From Capsicum annuum (lineage: Eukaryota > Streptophyta > Magnoliopsida > Solanales > Solanaceae): a stretch of 64,000 bases of DNA. The notes under the pieces were generated by a model. The model searched no databases and was not told the origin of the DNA. It worked only from the letters and a program-made list of their open reading frames with translations. Shown here piece after piece: positions 34,110 to 46,748 of this stretch (position 1 is its first letter; each line of letters opens with the position of its first letter). Where the stretch lies: positions 2,430,310-2,494,309 of the forward strand of contig NC_061118.1 of the NCBI RefSeq assembly GCF_002878395.1, given 5' to 3'. Both the position numbers and the translations under genes were made by a program.

Positions 34110-35840
34110 TTATAGAAGAGCTGGTTTTGATCAGCTCTTTATTATTTACCATTTTATCCTTAATTGCTCCGTAATTTATAATATTACCCCTAATTAATTA
34201 TTATAAGTCATTAGTATATTAGAATTAATAATATTTTTTACTATATTACACCTAATTAATTATTATAAGTCATTTATATATTAGAATTAATAATATTTAA
34301 TTTTAAAAGTAGATATTTATGACGTATGTTTCAGTTGCTGTAACCGTGATTTTACTATATCATCCCTAATTAATTATTATAAGTTATTTTTTTATTAAAA
34401 AATTAATAATATTTAATTAAAAAAATAGATGACATATCTGCCTATATTAACCCTAATTGTTCAGTGATTTATTATATTATCCCTAATTAACTATTATAAG
34501 TCATTTATATATTAAAATTAATTAATTATTAGAAGTCATTTATACATTAGAATTAATAATATTTAATTAAAAAATAGATATTTATGACGTTTGTTTCAGC
34601 TGTTTTAACCGTGATTTTACTATATCATTCCTAATAAATTATTATAAGTCATTTATGTATTAAAAATTAATAATATTTAATTAAAAAACCAGCTGCTTTG
34701 TCATTTACTATATTATCTCTGATTGCTTCGTTATTTACTATATTACCCCTAATTAATTATTATAAGTGATTTATATATTAGAATTAATCCTATTTTTTTA
34801 TTATATTACCCCTAATTAATTATTATAAGTCATTTATATATTAGAATTAATACTATTTTTTTATTATATTACCCCTAATTAATTATTATAAGTCATTTAT
34901 ATATTAGAATTAATAATATTTAATCAAAAAAATAGTTATTTATGACGTTTGTTTCAGCTGCTTTAACCATGATTTTACTATATCATCCCTGATTAATTAT
35001 TATAAATCATTTATGTATTAAAAAATTAATAATATTTACTTGGAAAAAATAGATGACATGTCTGCCTATGGTTTTGACCAGCGCTTCATCAATTACTATA
35101 TTACCCCTAATTGCTCCGTGAATTGTTATATTACCCCTAATTAATTATTATAAGTCATTTATATATTAGAATTAATAATATTTTTTATTATATTAGCTCT
35201 AATTAATTATTATAAGTCATTTTACTATATTACTTCTAATTGCTCCATGATTTACTATATTACCCCTAATTAATTATTATAAGTCATTTATATATTATAA
35301 TTAATAATATTTTTATTAGTCATTTATGTATTAAAAAATTCATAATATTTAATTAAAATATTGATTTCGACATGGCTGCTTCAAGAGTTGCAGCGTGATT
35401 TCACTATATCACCCCTAATTAATTACTATAAGTTATTTATGTATTAGAAAATTAATAGTATTCAATTAAAATAAGAAAAATATGCGTTGCAGCTGTTTCA
35501 ACCATAATTATCTTTGAGAAGATGATCCAAGACTTTATTGTTAATTGAAGTATCTTTTGTTCCAGTTTTTGTATGAAATAATCCTATGAATATTAGTTCT
35601 ACATCTTTTCTATATTTTGTAACAGGTCTCAATCTTATCATCAAACATTAAAATAACTCGACTACATGACACATCACACTTTCTTATCATGTGAAAAAAA
35701 ACTATCTTATAAAACCTCACTTCTTAGCGAGTACCATCAAATAGTTATTATTTAAAAAGTTATTGTTTTAAATCAATGTACATTTATGTTTGTATTTCAT
35801 CAATATCAAATATTAGTGCTAAAAGATGTATATAGTATTG

Positions 35841-35872
35841 GGTCCGTGCTGACACGGGCCATGCACCTCTAG
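35841..35872 (+). mobile_element. Helitron-like 3' terminus, copy 1
   Basis: Stem GGTCCGTG (35841-35848) with CACGGGCC (35853-35860), loop CTGA, then eight bases and CTAG (35869-35872) followed by T. Pattern match only. Confidence 0.5.
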
Positions 35873-37020
35873 TGAGGTGGTTTTGACCACCTCTTCATTT
35901 ACTATACTACCCCCAATCATTTACTATATTACATCCTAATCGCTCCATAATTTACTATATTATCCCTAATTAATTATTACAAGTCATTTATATATTAGAA
36001 TTAATAATATTTTTTTATTATATTACCCCTAATTAATTATTATAAATCATTTATATATTAGAATTTATAATATTTAATTAAAAAATAGATATTTATAACG
36101 TTTGTTTCAGCTGCTTTAACTATGATTTTACGATATCATCCCTAATTAATTATTATAAGTCATTTATGTATTAAAAAACTAATAATATTTAATTCAAAAA
36201 ATAGATTACTATATTAACCCCTATCATTTACTATATTACCCCTAATTGCTCCGTAGTTTACTGTATTATTCCTAATTAATTATTATAAGTCATTTATATA
36301 TTAGAATTCATAATATTTTTTTATTATATTATCCCTAATTAATTATTATAAGTCAACCACCTCTTCATTTACTATATTACCCCTATTATTTACTATATTA
36401 CACCCTAATTGCTCCGTGATTTACTATATTATCCCTAATTAATTATTACAAGTCATTTATATATTAGAATTAATAATATTATTTTATTATATTACCCCTA
36501 ATTAATTATTATAAGTCATTTATATATTAGAATTAATAATATTTAATTGAAAAATTAGATATTTATAATGTTTGTTTTAGCTGCTTTAACCGTGATTTTA
36601 TTATATAATCTCTAATTAATTATTATAAGTCATTTATGTATTAAAAAATTAATAATATTTAATTAAAAATAGATTAATATAATACCCCCTATCATTTACA
36701 ATATTACCCCTAATTGCTCTGTGATTTACTATATTATCTCTAATTAATTATTATAAGTCATTTATATATTAGAATTAATAATATTTTTTATTATATGACC
36801 CCTAATAAATTATTATAAGTCATTTATATATTAGAATTAATAATATTTTTTATTATATTATCCCTAATTAATTATTATAAGTCATTTTACTATATTACCT
36901 CTAATTGCTCCATGATTTACTATATTACCCCTAATTAATTATTATAAGTCATTTATATATTATAATTAATAATATTTTTTATTAGTCATTTATGTATTAA
37001 AAAATTCATAATATTTAATT

Positions 37021-37120
37021 NNNNNNNNNNNNNNNNNNNNNNNNNNNNNNNNNNNNNNNNNNNNNNNNNNNNNNNNNNNNNNNNNNNNNNNNNNNNNNNN
37101 NNNNNNNNNNNNNNNNNNNN
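37021..37120. other. Assembly gap (100 N)
   Basis: Exactly 100 N inside the minisatellite; the round size indicates unknown true length. The 179 bp before the gap (36842-37020) recur at 37181-37359 in the contig after it. Confidence 0.95.
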
Positions 37121-37861
37121 CATGATTTACTATATTACCCCTAATTAATTATTATAAGTCATTTATATATTATAATTAATAATATTTTTTATTATATTAT
37201 CCCTAATTAATTATTATAAGTCATTTTACTATATTACCTCTAATTGCTCCATGATTTACTATATTACCCCTAATTAATTATTATAAGTCATTTATATATT
37301 ATAATTAATAATATTTTTTATTAGTCATTTATGTATTAAAAAATTCATAATATTTAATTAAAATATTGATTTCGACATGGCTGCTTCAAGAGTTGCAGCG
37401 TGATTTCACTATATTACCCCTAATTAATTACTATAAGCTATTTATGTATTAGAAAATTAATAGTATTCAATTAAAATAAGAAAAATATGCGTTTATGACA
37501 TATTTGTTGCAGCTGTTTCAACCATAATCATCTTTGAGAAGATGATCCAAGACTTTATTGTTAATTGAAGTATCTTTTGTTCCAGTTTTTGTATGAAATA
37601 ATCCTATGAATATTAATTCTACATCTTTTCTATATTTTGTAACAGGTCTCAATCTTATCATCAAACATTAAAATAACTCGACTACACGACACATCACACT
37701 TTCTTATCATGTGAAAAAAAAACTATCTTATAAAACTTCACTTCTTAGCGAGTACCATCAAATAGTTATTATTTTAAAAGTTATCGTTTTAAATCAATGT
37801 ACATTTATGTTTGTATTTCATCAATATCAAATATTAGTGTTAAAAGATGTATATAGTATTG

Positions 37862-37893
37862 GGCCCGCGCTGACACGGGCCATGCACCTCTAG
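37862..37893 (+). mobile_element. Helitron-like 3' terminus, copy 2
   Basis: Same structure as copy 1, exactly 2,021 bp downstream, with stem GGCCCGCG/CACGGGCC and CTAG at 37890-37893. The preceding 500 bp is nearly identical to the sequence before copy 1. Confidence 0.5.
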
Positions 37894-38473
37894 TGAGGTG
37901 GTTTTGACCACCTCTTCATTTACTATACTACCCCCAATCATTTACTATATTATATCCTAATCGCTCCATAATTTACTATATTATCCCTAATTAATTATTA
38001 CAAGTCATTTATATATTAGAATTAATAATATTTTTTTATTATATTACCCCTAATTAATTATTGTAAGTCGTTTATATATTAGAATTTATAATATTTAATT
38101 AAAAATAGATATTTATAAAGTTTGTTTCAGCTGCTTTAACCGTGATTTTACGATATCATCCCTAATTAATTATTATAAGTCATTTATGTATTAAAAAACT
38201 AATAATATTTAATTCAAAAAATAGATTACTATATTAACCCCTATCATTTACTATATTACCCCTAATTGCTCCGTAGTTTACTATATTATCCCTAATTAAT
38301 TATTATTAGTCATTTATATATTAGAATTAATAATATTTTTTTATTATATTATCCCTAATTAATTATTATAAGTCAACCACTTCTTCATTTACTATATTAC
38401 CCCAATTATATACTATATTACACCCTAATTGCTCTGTGATTTACTATATTATCCCTAATTAATTATTACAAGT

Positions 38474-38573
38474 NNNNNNNNNNNNNNNNNNNNNNNNNNN
38501 NNNNNNNNNNNNNNNNNNNNNNNNNNNNNNNNNNNNNNNNNNNNNNNNNNNNNNNNNNNNNNNNNNNNNNNNN
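38474..38573. other. Assembly gap (100 N) with duplicated flanks
   Basis: Exactly 100 N. The 220 bp ending at the gap (38254-38473) and the 220 bp beginning after it (38574-38793) differ at one base, so the two contigs probably overlap and the duplication is artificial. Confidence 0.95.
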
Positions 38574-41289
38574 TATTACCCCTAATTGCTCCGTAGTTTA
38601 CTATATTATCCCTAATTAATTATTATAAGTCATTTATATATTAGAATTAATAATATTTTTTTATTATATTATCCCTAATTAATTATTATAAGTCAACCAC
38701 TTCTTCATTTACTATATTACCCCAATTATATACTATATTACACCCTAATTGCTCTGTGATTTACTATATTATCCCTAATTAATTATTACAAGTCATTTAT
38801 ATATTAGAATTAATAATATCTTTTTATTATATTACCCCTAATTAATTATTATAAGTTATTTATCTATTAGAATTAATAATATTTAATTGAAAAATTAGAT
38901 ATTTAGAACGTTTGTTTTAGCTGCTTTAACCGTGATTTTACTATATAATCCCTAATTAATTATTATAAGTCATTTATGTATTAAAAAATTAATAATATTT
39001 AATTAAAAATAGATTACTATAATACCCCCTATCATTTACTATATTACCCCGAATTGCTCCGTGATTTACTATATTATCTCTAATTAATTATTATAAGTCA
39101 TTTATATATTAGAATTAATAATATTTTTATTATATTATCCCTAATAAATTATTATAAGTCATTTATATATTAGAATTAATAATATTTAATTAAAAAATAG
39201 ATGACATGTCTGCCTATATTACCCCTAATTGCTCCGTAATTTACTATATTACCCCTAATTAATTGTTATAAGTCATTTATATATTAGAATTAATAATATT
39301 TTTATTATATTATCCCTAATAAATTATTATAAGTCATTTATATATTAGAATTAATAATATTTAATTAAAAAATAGATGACATGTCTGCCTATATTACCCC
39401 TAATTGCTCCGTAATTTACTATATTACCCCTAATTAATTGTTATAAGTCATTTATATATTAGAATTAATAATACTTTTTTACTATATTACCCCTAATTAA
39501 TTATTATAAGTCATTTGGTTTTAACCACTACTTCGTTATTTACTATTTTACCCCTAATTGCTCCATGATTTACTATATTACCCCTTATTAATTATTATAA
39601 GTTATTGATGTATTATAATTTATAATATTTTTTTACTATATTACCCCTAATTAATTATTAGAAGTCATTTATATATTAGAATTAATAATATTTAATTAAA
39701 AATAGATATTTATGACGTTTGTTTCAGCTGCTTTAATCGTGATTTTACTATATCATCCCTAATTAATTATTATAAGTCATTTATTTATTAAAAAATTAAA
39801 AATATTTAATTAAAAAATAGATGACATGTCTGCCTATATTACCCCTAATTGCTCCATGGTTTACTATATTATCCTTAATTATTTATTATAAGTCATTTAT
39901 ATATTAGAATTAATAATATTTTTTTCTATATTACCCTTAATTAATTATTATAAGTCATTTATATATTAGAATTAATAATATTTAATTTTAAAAATAGATA
40001 TTCATGACTTTTTTTCAGCTGCTTTAACCGTAATTTTACTATATCATCCCTAATTAACTATTATAAGTCATTTATTTATTAAAAAATTGATAATATTTAA
40101 TTAAAAAACAGATGACATGTCTACCTATATTATCCCTAATTGCTTCATGATTTACTATATTATCCCTAATTAATTATTACAAGTCATTTATATATTAGAA
40201 TTAATAATATTTTTTTACTATATTACCCCTAATTAATTATTATAAGTCATTTATATATTAGAGTTAATAATATTTAATTAAATCAGTGTATATTTATGTT
40301 TATATCTCATCAATATCAAATTTTAGTGCTAAAAAATATTTAGGAAAAAGGACTCCACGTAGCTTTTTTTAAAAGTAATGGACAATAATAGCCCACCTTT
40401 TCTTTTTGGGACAAAAGTAACACTTCGGCTGTATTTAATACCATTTATTAGCATTCTACACGCACCCTAATAAGCCAAACACTAAAGGATAAAAAAGCCA
40501 CACATGTCCTTTGTAGTTGTTCTTTGAGAGAATAACTTGTACCTACATTTCACGTTACGTGGTATCCTTTTTCTTTTTCTTTTCTCGAAAAAAAGAAATA
40601 TAGTAAATGATACCTACAGTTCACGCTAAAGGATAAAGATTTGTAGTGATGAAAATTAAGAAAAAGGTTAGTACTGATACCAAATTAACTGGTAGAGGTA
40701 CCAGATATGATCCAAAATTTGTTGCTACTGATGATGTTTTTGAAGATTTACCAAATCCTGATGTTCGATTGAAGGATTTGAAGAATGTTAATGCTAGTCC
40801 TAGTCGAATTACTAAGTCTCGAGGTAAATTAGTTGGTGATCCATCAATGGCGAACCAAAAAAAATCTGCTAAAAAAAGGCACAAATAGATTTGAGTGAGG
40901 ATTCGAATCTTTTTTTATTCGGAAAAAAATAAAAAAAATAGTGATTCAAAAAGTGATGAAGATGATGGTAAATCATCTAAAGGAAAGGAGAAGATAACTG
41001 TTAATGATGAAGGAGATGCTCCCAGAAAAACAAAAAAAAGAAATCGATCAAATGACGGAGACGATGATGCCCAATCATCCAAAAATAAGAGTAAAAAAGT
41101 TTCTTGGAAGAGAAAATATCCAAATTAACTGATTTTGAGGTACATTGTTTGTGCTTTGTATGTATTAATTATGTCTGATAGATGTTCAATTTTTGTGTTG
41201 AATTTATGTATATTTGAAATATGTGTGTTATTGATGTATATAATATGTGTTAGTGTTGTATATGAAATGTATTGGGTAGTGATGTTTGT

Positions 41290-41760
41290 GAAATTTAGTG
41301 TACATTGACTGTACAACTGTTTGTGTATCAGGAATGTATAAGAACTGTGTATAATTTGAATATTTATATTGTAACTCTATAAAATTACAAAACACTGTTG
41401 TAATATGAGTACAATTAGTGTACATTGACTGTATAAATATTTGTGTATCAAAATTGTATAAGAACTGTGTATAGTTTAAATATTTATACTGTAAGATTAA
41501 AATTAGCAATACTGTTGTAATGAATATTGTATGAGTAAAATTAGTGTACATTGACTGTATTACTATTTGTGTATCGAGATTGTATAAGAACTGTGTATAG
41601 TTTGCATATTTATATTGTAAGATTAAAATTAGTATACATTGACTGTATGACTATTTGTGTATCAGAATTGTATAAGAACTGTGTATAGTTTGAAAATTTA
41701 TATTGTTACTGTGTAAAATTAGCAACACTGTTGTAATGAATACTATATGAGTAATATATG
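41290..41760. repeat. Intronic tandem repeat of about 88-126 bp
   Basis: Four copies of a unit containing GTACATTGACTGTA and ATAAGAACTGTGTATA, starting near 41299, 41419, 41545 and 41633, in the intron before the DUF1985 exon. Confidence 0.85.
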
Positions 41761-44339
41761 TAGATTTTTGAAATACTTATACCTAAAAGTACACTTATGT
41801 ATTGCAAGTTTGGGATTTGTTTCTTGGTCCATCTGATCATTACAAGTGTCAGCTCAGCGTCCACACAAACTGTGCTATTGTGACTGCATTAAAATCTAAG
41901 TTGGACAAGAAACAATTTGATTTGTTTAAGAATAGTTGCTTTGGGTATTTCTTATTTTTACCAAATATTTTTCCTCAAAATCAACTTATCCATGGAATGT
42001 TGCTTAGGGAACTTGTTTGTGAGAGAGATGATGAAATATGGATTAAAGTTAATAATACTAGGTTACGTTTCAGCTTACAAGAGTTTGCTATAATTAGCGG
42101 CTTAAAATGTACTGGAAATTACAATAATGAGTTTGCTGTTAGTGAAGAAAGTAAGCTGATGGACTTGTATTTTTCAGGAAAGTCCAAGGTCACAAAGCTT
42201 GATTTAGAAGAGTGTTTCATGGGAAAAAAATGGCAATGTGATGAAGAGGCTTTACAAATTTCTGTTTTGTTCTTTATTTATTCTTTTATTTTTTCTGTCA
42301 CGTATAGTTATGTTATAACTAATAATGATTTCTTATTGGTTGAATCTGGGAACTACAAAACATTTCCTTGGAGAAAATTATGTTTTAGTCTGATGTTGGA
42401 GTCAATGAAGTCTAAGGTTTATCAGCAAAAAACTATGTATTGTTGTGCTAGTTTTCCTCTTGCATTTCAGTGTTAGTTTTATGAGTGTTGTCCTTATGCC
42501 GATGGCCATCTTGCTGACCGAGTAAGCGATGGTGTGCCATGTATACTGAATTGGTTTGTAAAGTATAGACCAACATACAAGGAGGTCAAGTCTGTATTTT
42601 TATATATTAGGCAAGAGCAGGTATATCGTTATTTTAAATTATAATTTATGTTTGTTTTGTTAAATTGTTATGTGTTTCTTAAATGTTTAGTGCTATTTTG
42701 TATGTACAGGTTGTGTTGCATAACATTACGCCGACAGTTCTTGAAAAAACAATCTTTCAATTACCTAATTTCAAACCTGTGGATGCGGTTGTGCACTCTA
42801 TTGATTTACCTAGCACAAGTAAACAAGAATGTAATCAGTCGAGCTCAGATCATGAATTGGCACTTTTGAGAAATGATGTTAAAATGGTATGTCGAAGGTT
42901 TTTATTAATATTTGTATGTTTTTGTTAATTGATGTGTTGACTTTTTCCTTTTATGTTTAGTTAACGGAAAAGGTTTCCTCGATGGAGAAGTTTATGAAAT
43001 CCTCATTTGAATTGATTTTTTGAGCTCTAGATATAAAGAATGCGCCTAAGGTATTCTTTTCCTGAATTTTTCCTGTTTTTTTAACAAAACTTATATACAC
43101 TATTGTACTTATTTTACAAAGTTTTTTTTATAGGTTGGTACATCAATTGGTGATAATGATGGTGATAACTCAAATGAAAAAGACGATGAGACACCTAATG
43201 TTGGTGGTACAGGTGATGATCAAGTTAATGATCCACCTAATGTGGGACAGCAAAATAATATTGTACCAAAAGTGGATCATATAAGTGACAATTTGATGGA
43301 TGATGTAAGGAAAACAACAGATTGTGTAGGTGGTGACGTAATTGGATATTTGGTGGATGATGTTGGAGAGAAAGTTGATTTTGTAGGTGATTGTATAGGT
43401 GGTCATGTCGATATTGATTCTACGGCTAAAATTTTTAAGGATGGTGCTTGGAAGAATTTTCCAAATTTTAATTTATTGACGTTCACACAAAGCTCAGGTG
43501 AAAATAAGGATATAGGGGGGGTAGAAATAGTCAGGTTAATAGTGATTGGTTTAATTTTACTGATTCTGAAGTGACTAAATTTACTCAACCTTTTCGTGAT
43601 TAAAAGAAACAAAAAGAAGGTGATGTGGCAGTGCTTAGCCAGGATGAGCTTGACTGGTCAGAAATTCCAGACACTAAAATTTTTAAGTTCACTCAACCCG
43701 ATAAGAGTGTTGCAACAACTGATGCAACTAATTTAGTATGTGATAATGTTAGAAAAGTTGATGCAACTGCAAGTGATAATGTTAAAGGGATTGAGGAAAA
43801 CATAGTGGCTGCGTCTGTTATGTTGGATGAAACACCTGCTATTCCTCGCCGATTGCGTAAGCCAGCGGCAGTATGTGAATCTCCATTTTTGTCAAAATTT
43901 GATTCTGGTTGTGGCAAAGTTGAAGTCCAATCATCTAAGCATGTAGAGAATGCTCAGCCAAGTAAATGTGTCTTGTCTATAAAATATCCTTTTGTAAAGA
44001 GTATTAGGAGCGAATTGATCATATCAAAGTGACATTAAAGTTTAACAGGTTTGTTACGAGATCATTGCACGTTAAACATATGTAAGTTTCTGTTCGTAAT
44101 TTTTTTGTTTTACTTTATTTTATCAGATATTACAATTTTTGTAACATTTTTTTCCAGGCTTGTTTATTCAAATTCTGTCAATGCTCTCTGAAAATATTTT
44201 GACTATGGAGTTGATACTGTTAAAATGAAAAAGTGTTTCTTCACATTGGCATATCCAGGAGTACCGTTAACCGATTCAGTAAGTAATAAATTTGTTAGTT
44301 AAGTAGGTTATATATCTTTTATTTTTGTACTTGATAGTG

Positions 44340-44620
44340 ATAAGCTAATTGGAATACTAAAATTTGGTATATGTTGAATGTTATATAAGTCCTATGCTTT
44401 ATTTATGCAGTACTTTATGTTCAGTTTATATGCAGCACTTTATATGCAATGTATATACAGGTCCTATGCAGTGCTTACACAGTAGGTACACAGTTTTAAA
44501 TGCAGTTGTTGCTATTCAGTATATACGCAGGTCTTACACAGTAGGTACACAGTTTGTATGCAGTAGTTGATATGATGCATGTTATATAAGTAGCTTGTAT
44601 TTATCAGATTTAAATTAGTG
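44340..44620. repeat. ATGCAGT/ACACAGT repeats in an Ulp1-gene intron
   Basis: Short repeats such as TACACAGTAGGTACACAGTT and TATGCAGTACTTTATGTTCA fill most of intron 44279-44672. They share vocabulary with the arrays at 45580-46460 and 48530-49015. Confidence 0.8.
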
Positions 44621-45559
44621 TTCTATATTCATTTTTAGCATTTTAACGTGGTTTTATTGTTTGTTTTTTCAGCATATTGATGTTATCTTTTACTATTTGC
44701 GAAAGAAGTACGGGCCTGTTTGTGATTCAATTAAATTTACAACCACCGATTGTTGGTTTAACTGCTTGATTCAAAATTTGTATAAGCATTTTATGGAGAA
44801 CAATAGAGATGTAACACTTATCACTCAAGAACATCAAATTGTTGAGTACATGCTTGACTTTTTTATGAGATGCAATGTCCCATGGAATAGTGTTGATAAT
44901 GTTCTTTTCCCAATTAATCTTGTTGAGGAGTTTCACTGAATTTTGGCGAGGCTGTATTTTAAAGATCAGTGCATATATGTGTATGATTCAATGCATGGTG
45001 CAAGGCATGCTGTTTGTGTTCAGAAATCAGTTGCAGCGTATTCAGAATTAATTCCGCACTTTTTTTCTTATAATAGATTTTGAGAAAGTAGGAGTGATGG
45101 ACTTCTAGTGGCTAATTCTTTTGATATTCGTATTGTTGATGGACTGTCAACTCAAGCTAACACGTAATATATTTAATGCACATTCAATTGCTCATTTTAC
45201 ATACTTTTTTTATCAATTATACTGATGATGTGTTATGTTTACAGGGACTATGGTGTATTTGTTGCTGCATTTGCTGAGTATTTGCTTGATGGTCTTCAAA
45301 TTTCTAATTATCTAGATGATATTGATATTATTCGTATTTGGTATAGTGTTTTACTATGGGATTATGGAAAGAAGAAACAAAGCCAATGTGTAGTTAGTGA
45401 GGATAAATCTACTGTTAGATTGTTGAAGAAAAAGGATGGTGTGCAACAAATTTAGTTAGAAATGTCTTTGAAGCATATATGTTAGATGTGTTTTAGTGTT
45501 GAAATGCTTAGAGTTGTTTTAGTTTTGTGTTGATACACTTGGAGATTCTTATTATGAAA

Positions 45560-46460
45560 TGTTATGCTGAATACTATATATTTTGGTAATTGAGATAATT
45601 CAGTACAACTAATACTGAAATGTTAGTTTATGTTGTCAGTATATATGCAACATTTATTCAGTTCCTATATAGTTTAATATCCAATATATATTCATGTGCT
45701 ATACAGAAATTACACATTTCATATGCAGTATTTTATATGTAGTATATATATAGGTCCTATATAGTAGTTACACAGTATGTACACAAGTTATATGCAGTAT
45801 TTATGCAAATTTATACCAACAAAATATAAAACTTACCCATTGTTGACACAGGTCATATAAAGTAGTTATATAGTTTAATATCCAATATATATGCAAGTGC
45901 TATACAGAAATTACGCAATTCATATGCAGTACTTTATATGCAGTATATATACAGGTTCTATATAGTAGTTACACAGTATGTACACAGTTCATATGCAGTT
46001 TATATACAGTATTTATGCAAATTTATACCAATATTCCAATAAAATATAAAACTTATACATTGTTGACGTAGGTCATATAAAGTAGTTATATAGTTTAATA
46101 TCCAATATATATGCAGGTGCTATACAGAAATTACACAATTCATATGCAGTACTTTATATGCAATATACACACAGGTACTAGTAGTTACACAGTCTGTACA
46201 CTGGTCATATGCAATTTATATACAGGTCGTATGCAGTAGTTACAATATTATATAAAGTATTTATGCAAATTTATATGAATATTCAGTATATATGCAACAT
46301 TTATTCAGTTCCAATACAATTTTTACACAATTTAAGCACATTATTTCTAAAGTTATATACATTTATCCCGACCAGATATAAAACTTATATATTGTTTTTA
46401 TAAAGTATTTATACAGTTTATAAAAGTAGTTATATTCAAAATATAGAGGTGCTATGTATT
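45560..46460. repeat. About 240-bp AT-rich tandem array between the two MULE C genes
   Basis: Roughly four decayed copies of a unit containing CCAATATATATGCAGGTGCT, ATATGCAGTACTTTATATGC, TAGTTACACAGTATGTACAC and ATTTATGCAAATTTATACCA. No gene; short open frames here are incidental. Confidence 0.85.
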
Positions 46461-46748
46461 TGCTAATTAATTCAAAAGACAAATACTAATACTAGTATTT
46501 ATATGTATTCAAACAGTATATATGTATTAGACATGATTGACACAAATGATATGCAGTTTTTTAGGAGTTGGTTAGTGCACCTCATCAAAGAATGTGGCTT
46601 AATGAAACACCATAATGCACAAATTTCTATAAGAGTAGAATGCATTTCAAGTAAAATAATAATGTTGCTATTACATTGCTATGAAAAGAATAGTCTTTCT
46701 TCAAGAAAAAAATGGAAAAGATAAAAGTATTCTTGCAACAGCATTTTA

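Larger units (their letters stand above)
34110..40342. repeat. 63-bp minisatellite arranged in large units with Helitron-like ends
   Basis: The basic unit, around ATTACCCCTAATTAATTATT and AAGTCATTTATATATTAGAA, recurs at about 63-bp steps (34805 to 34868, for example). It is grouped into larger units that start with a hairpin-like block (AAGAGCTGGTTTTGATCAGC at about 34112; GAGGTGGTTTTGACCACCTC at 35874 and 37895). The units end with GTATTGGG, a GC-rich hairpin and CTAG (35869-35872, 37890-37893). The second unit is 2,021 bp. The third has its tail cut at 40342 by MULE C. Two N gaps interrupt it. No gene. Confidence 0.85.
40649..45455 (+). pseudogene. DUF1985/Ulp1 cysteine-protease family gene of MULE C, broken
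   Basis: Probable start ATG 40649 (MKIKKKVSTDTKLTG). A Lys/Ser-rich N-terminus has frameshifts near 40880 and 40930. The DUF1985 domain exon runs from an acceptor at 41807-41808 (VWDLFLGPSDHYKCQLSV ... LKSKLDKKQFDLFKNSCFG ... ELVCERDDEIWI ... FAIISGLKCTG). Its frame is stopped by TAG at 42474 but continues to 42620. Introns: 42621-42709, 42887-42960, 43051-43133, one ending near 44158, 44279-44672 and 45164-45244. The last exons hold the Ulp1 (C48) peptidase: HIDVIFYYLRKK, then the catalytic His (44934), Asp (44985, YDSM) and the expected Cys. A stop (44937-44939) stands where family members have Trp after His, and the Cys codon is TAT, Tyr (45249-45251). The family cleaves SUMO-like conjugates; this copy cannot be active. 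Confidence 0.8.

Noticed and set aside
46503..46724. 73-codon plus-strand frame between the MULE C genes
   Set aside because: AT-rich, no family resemblance, lies next to the mudrA 3' end and repeat array; chance frame more likely.
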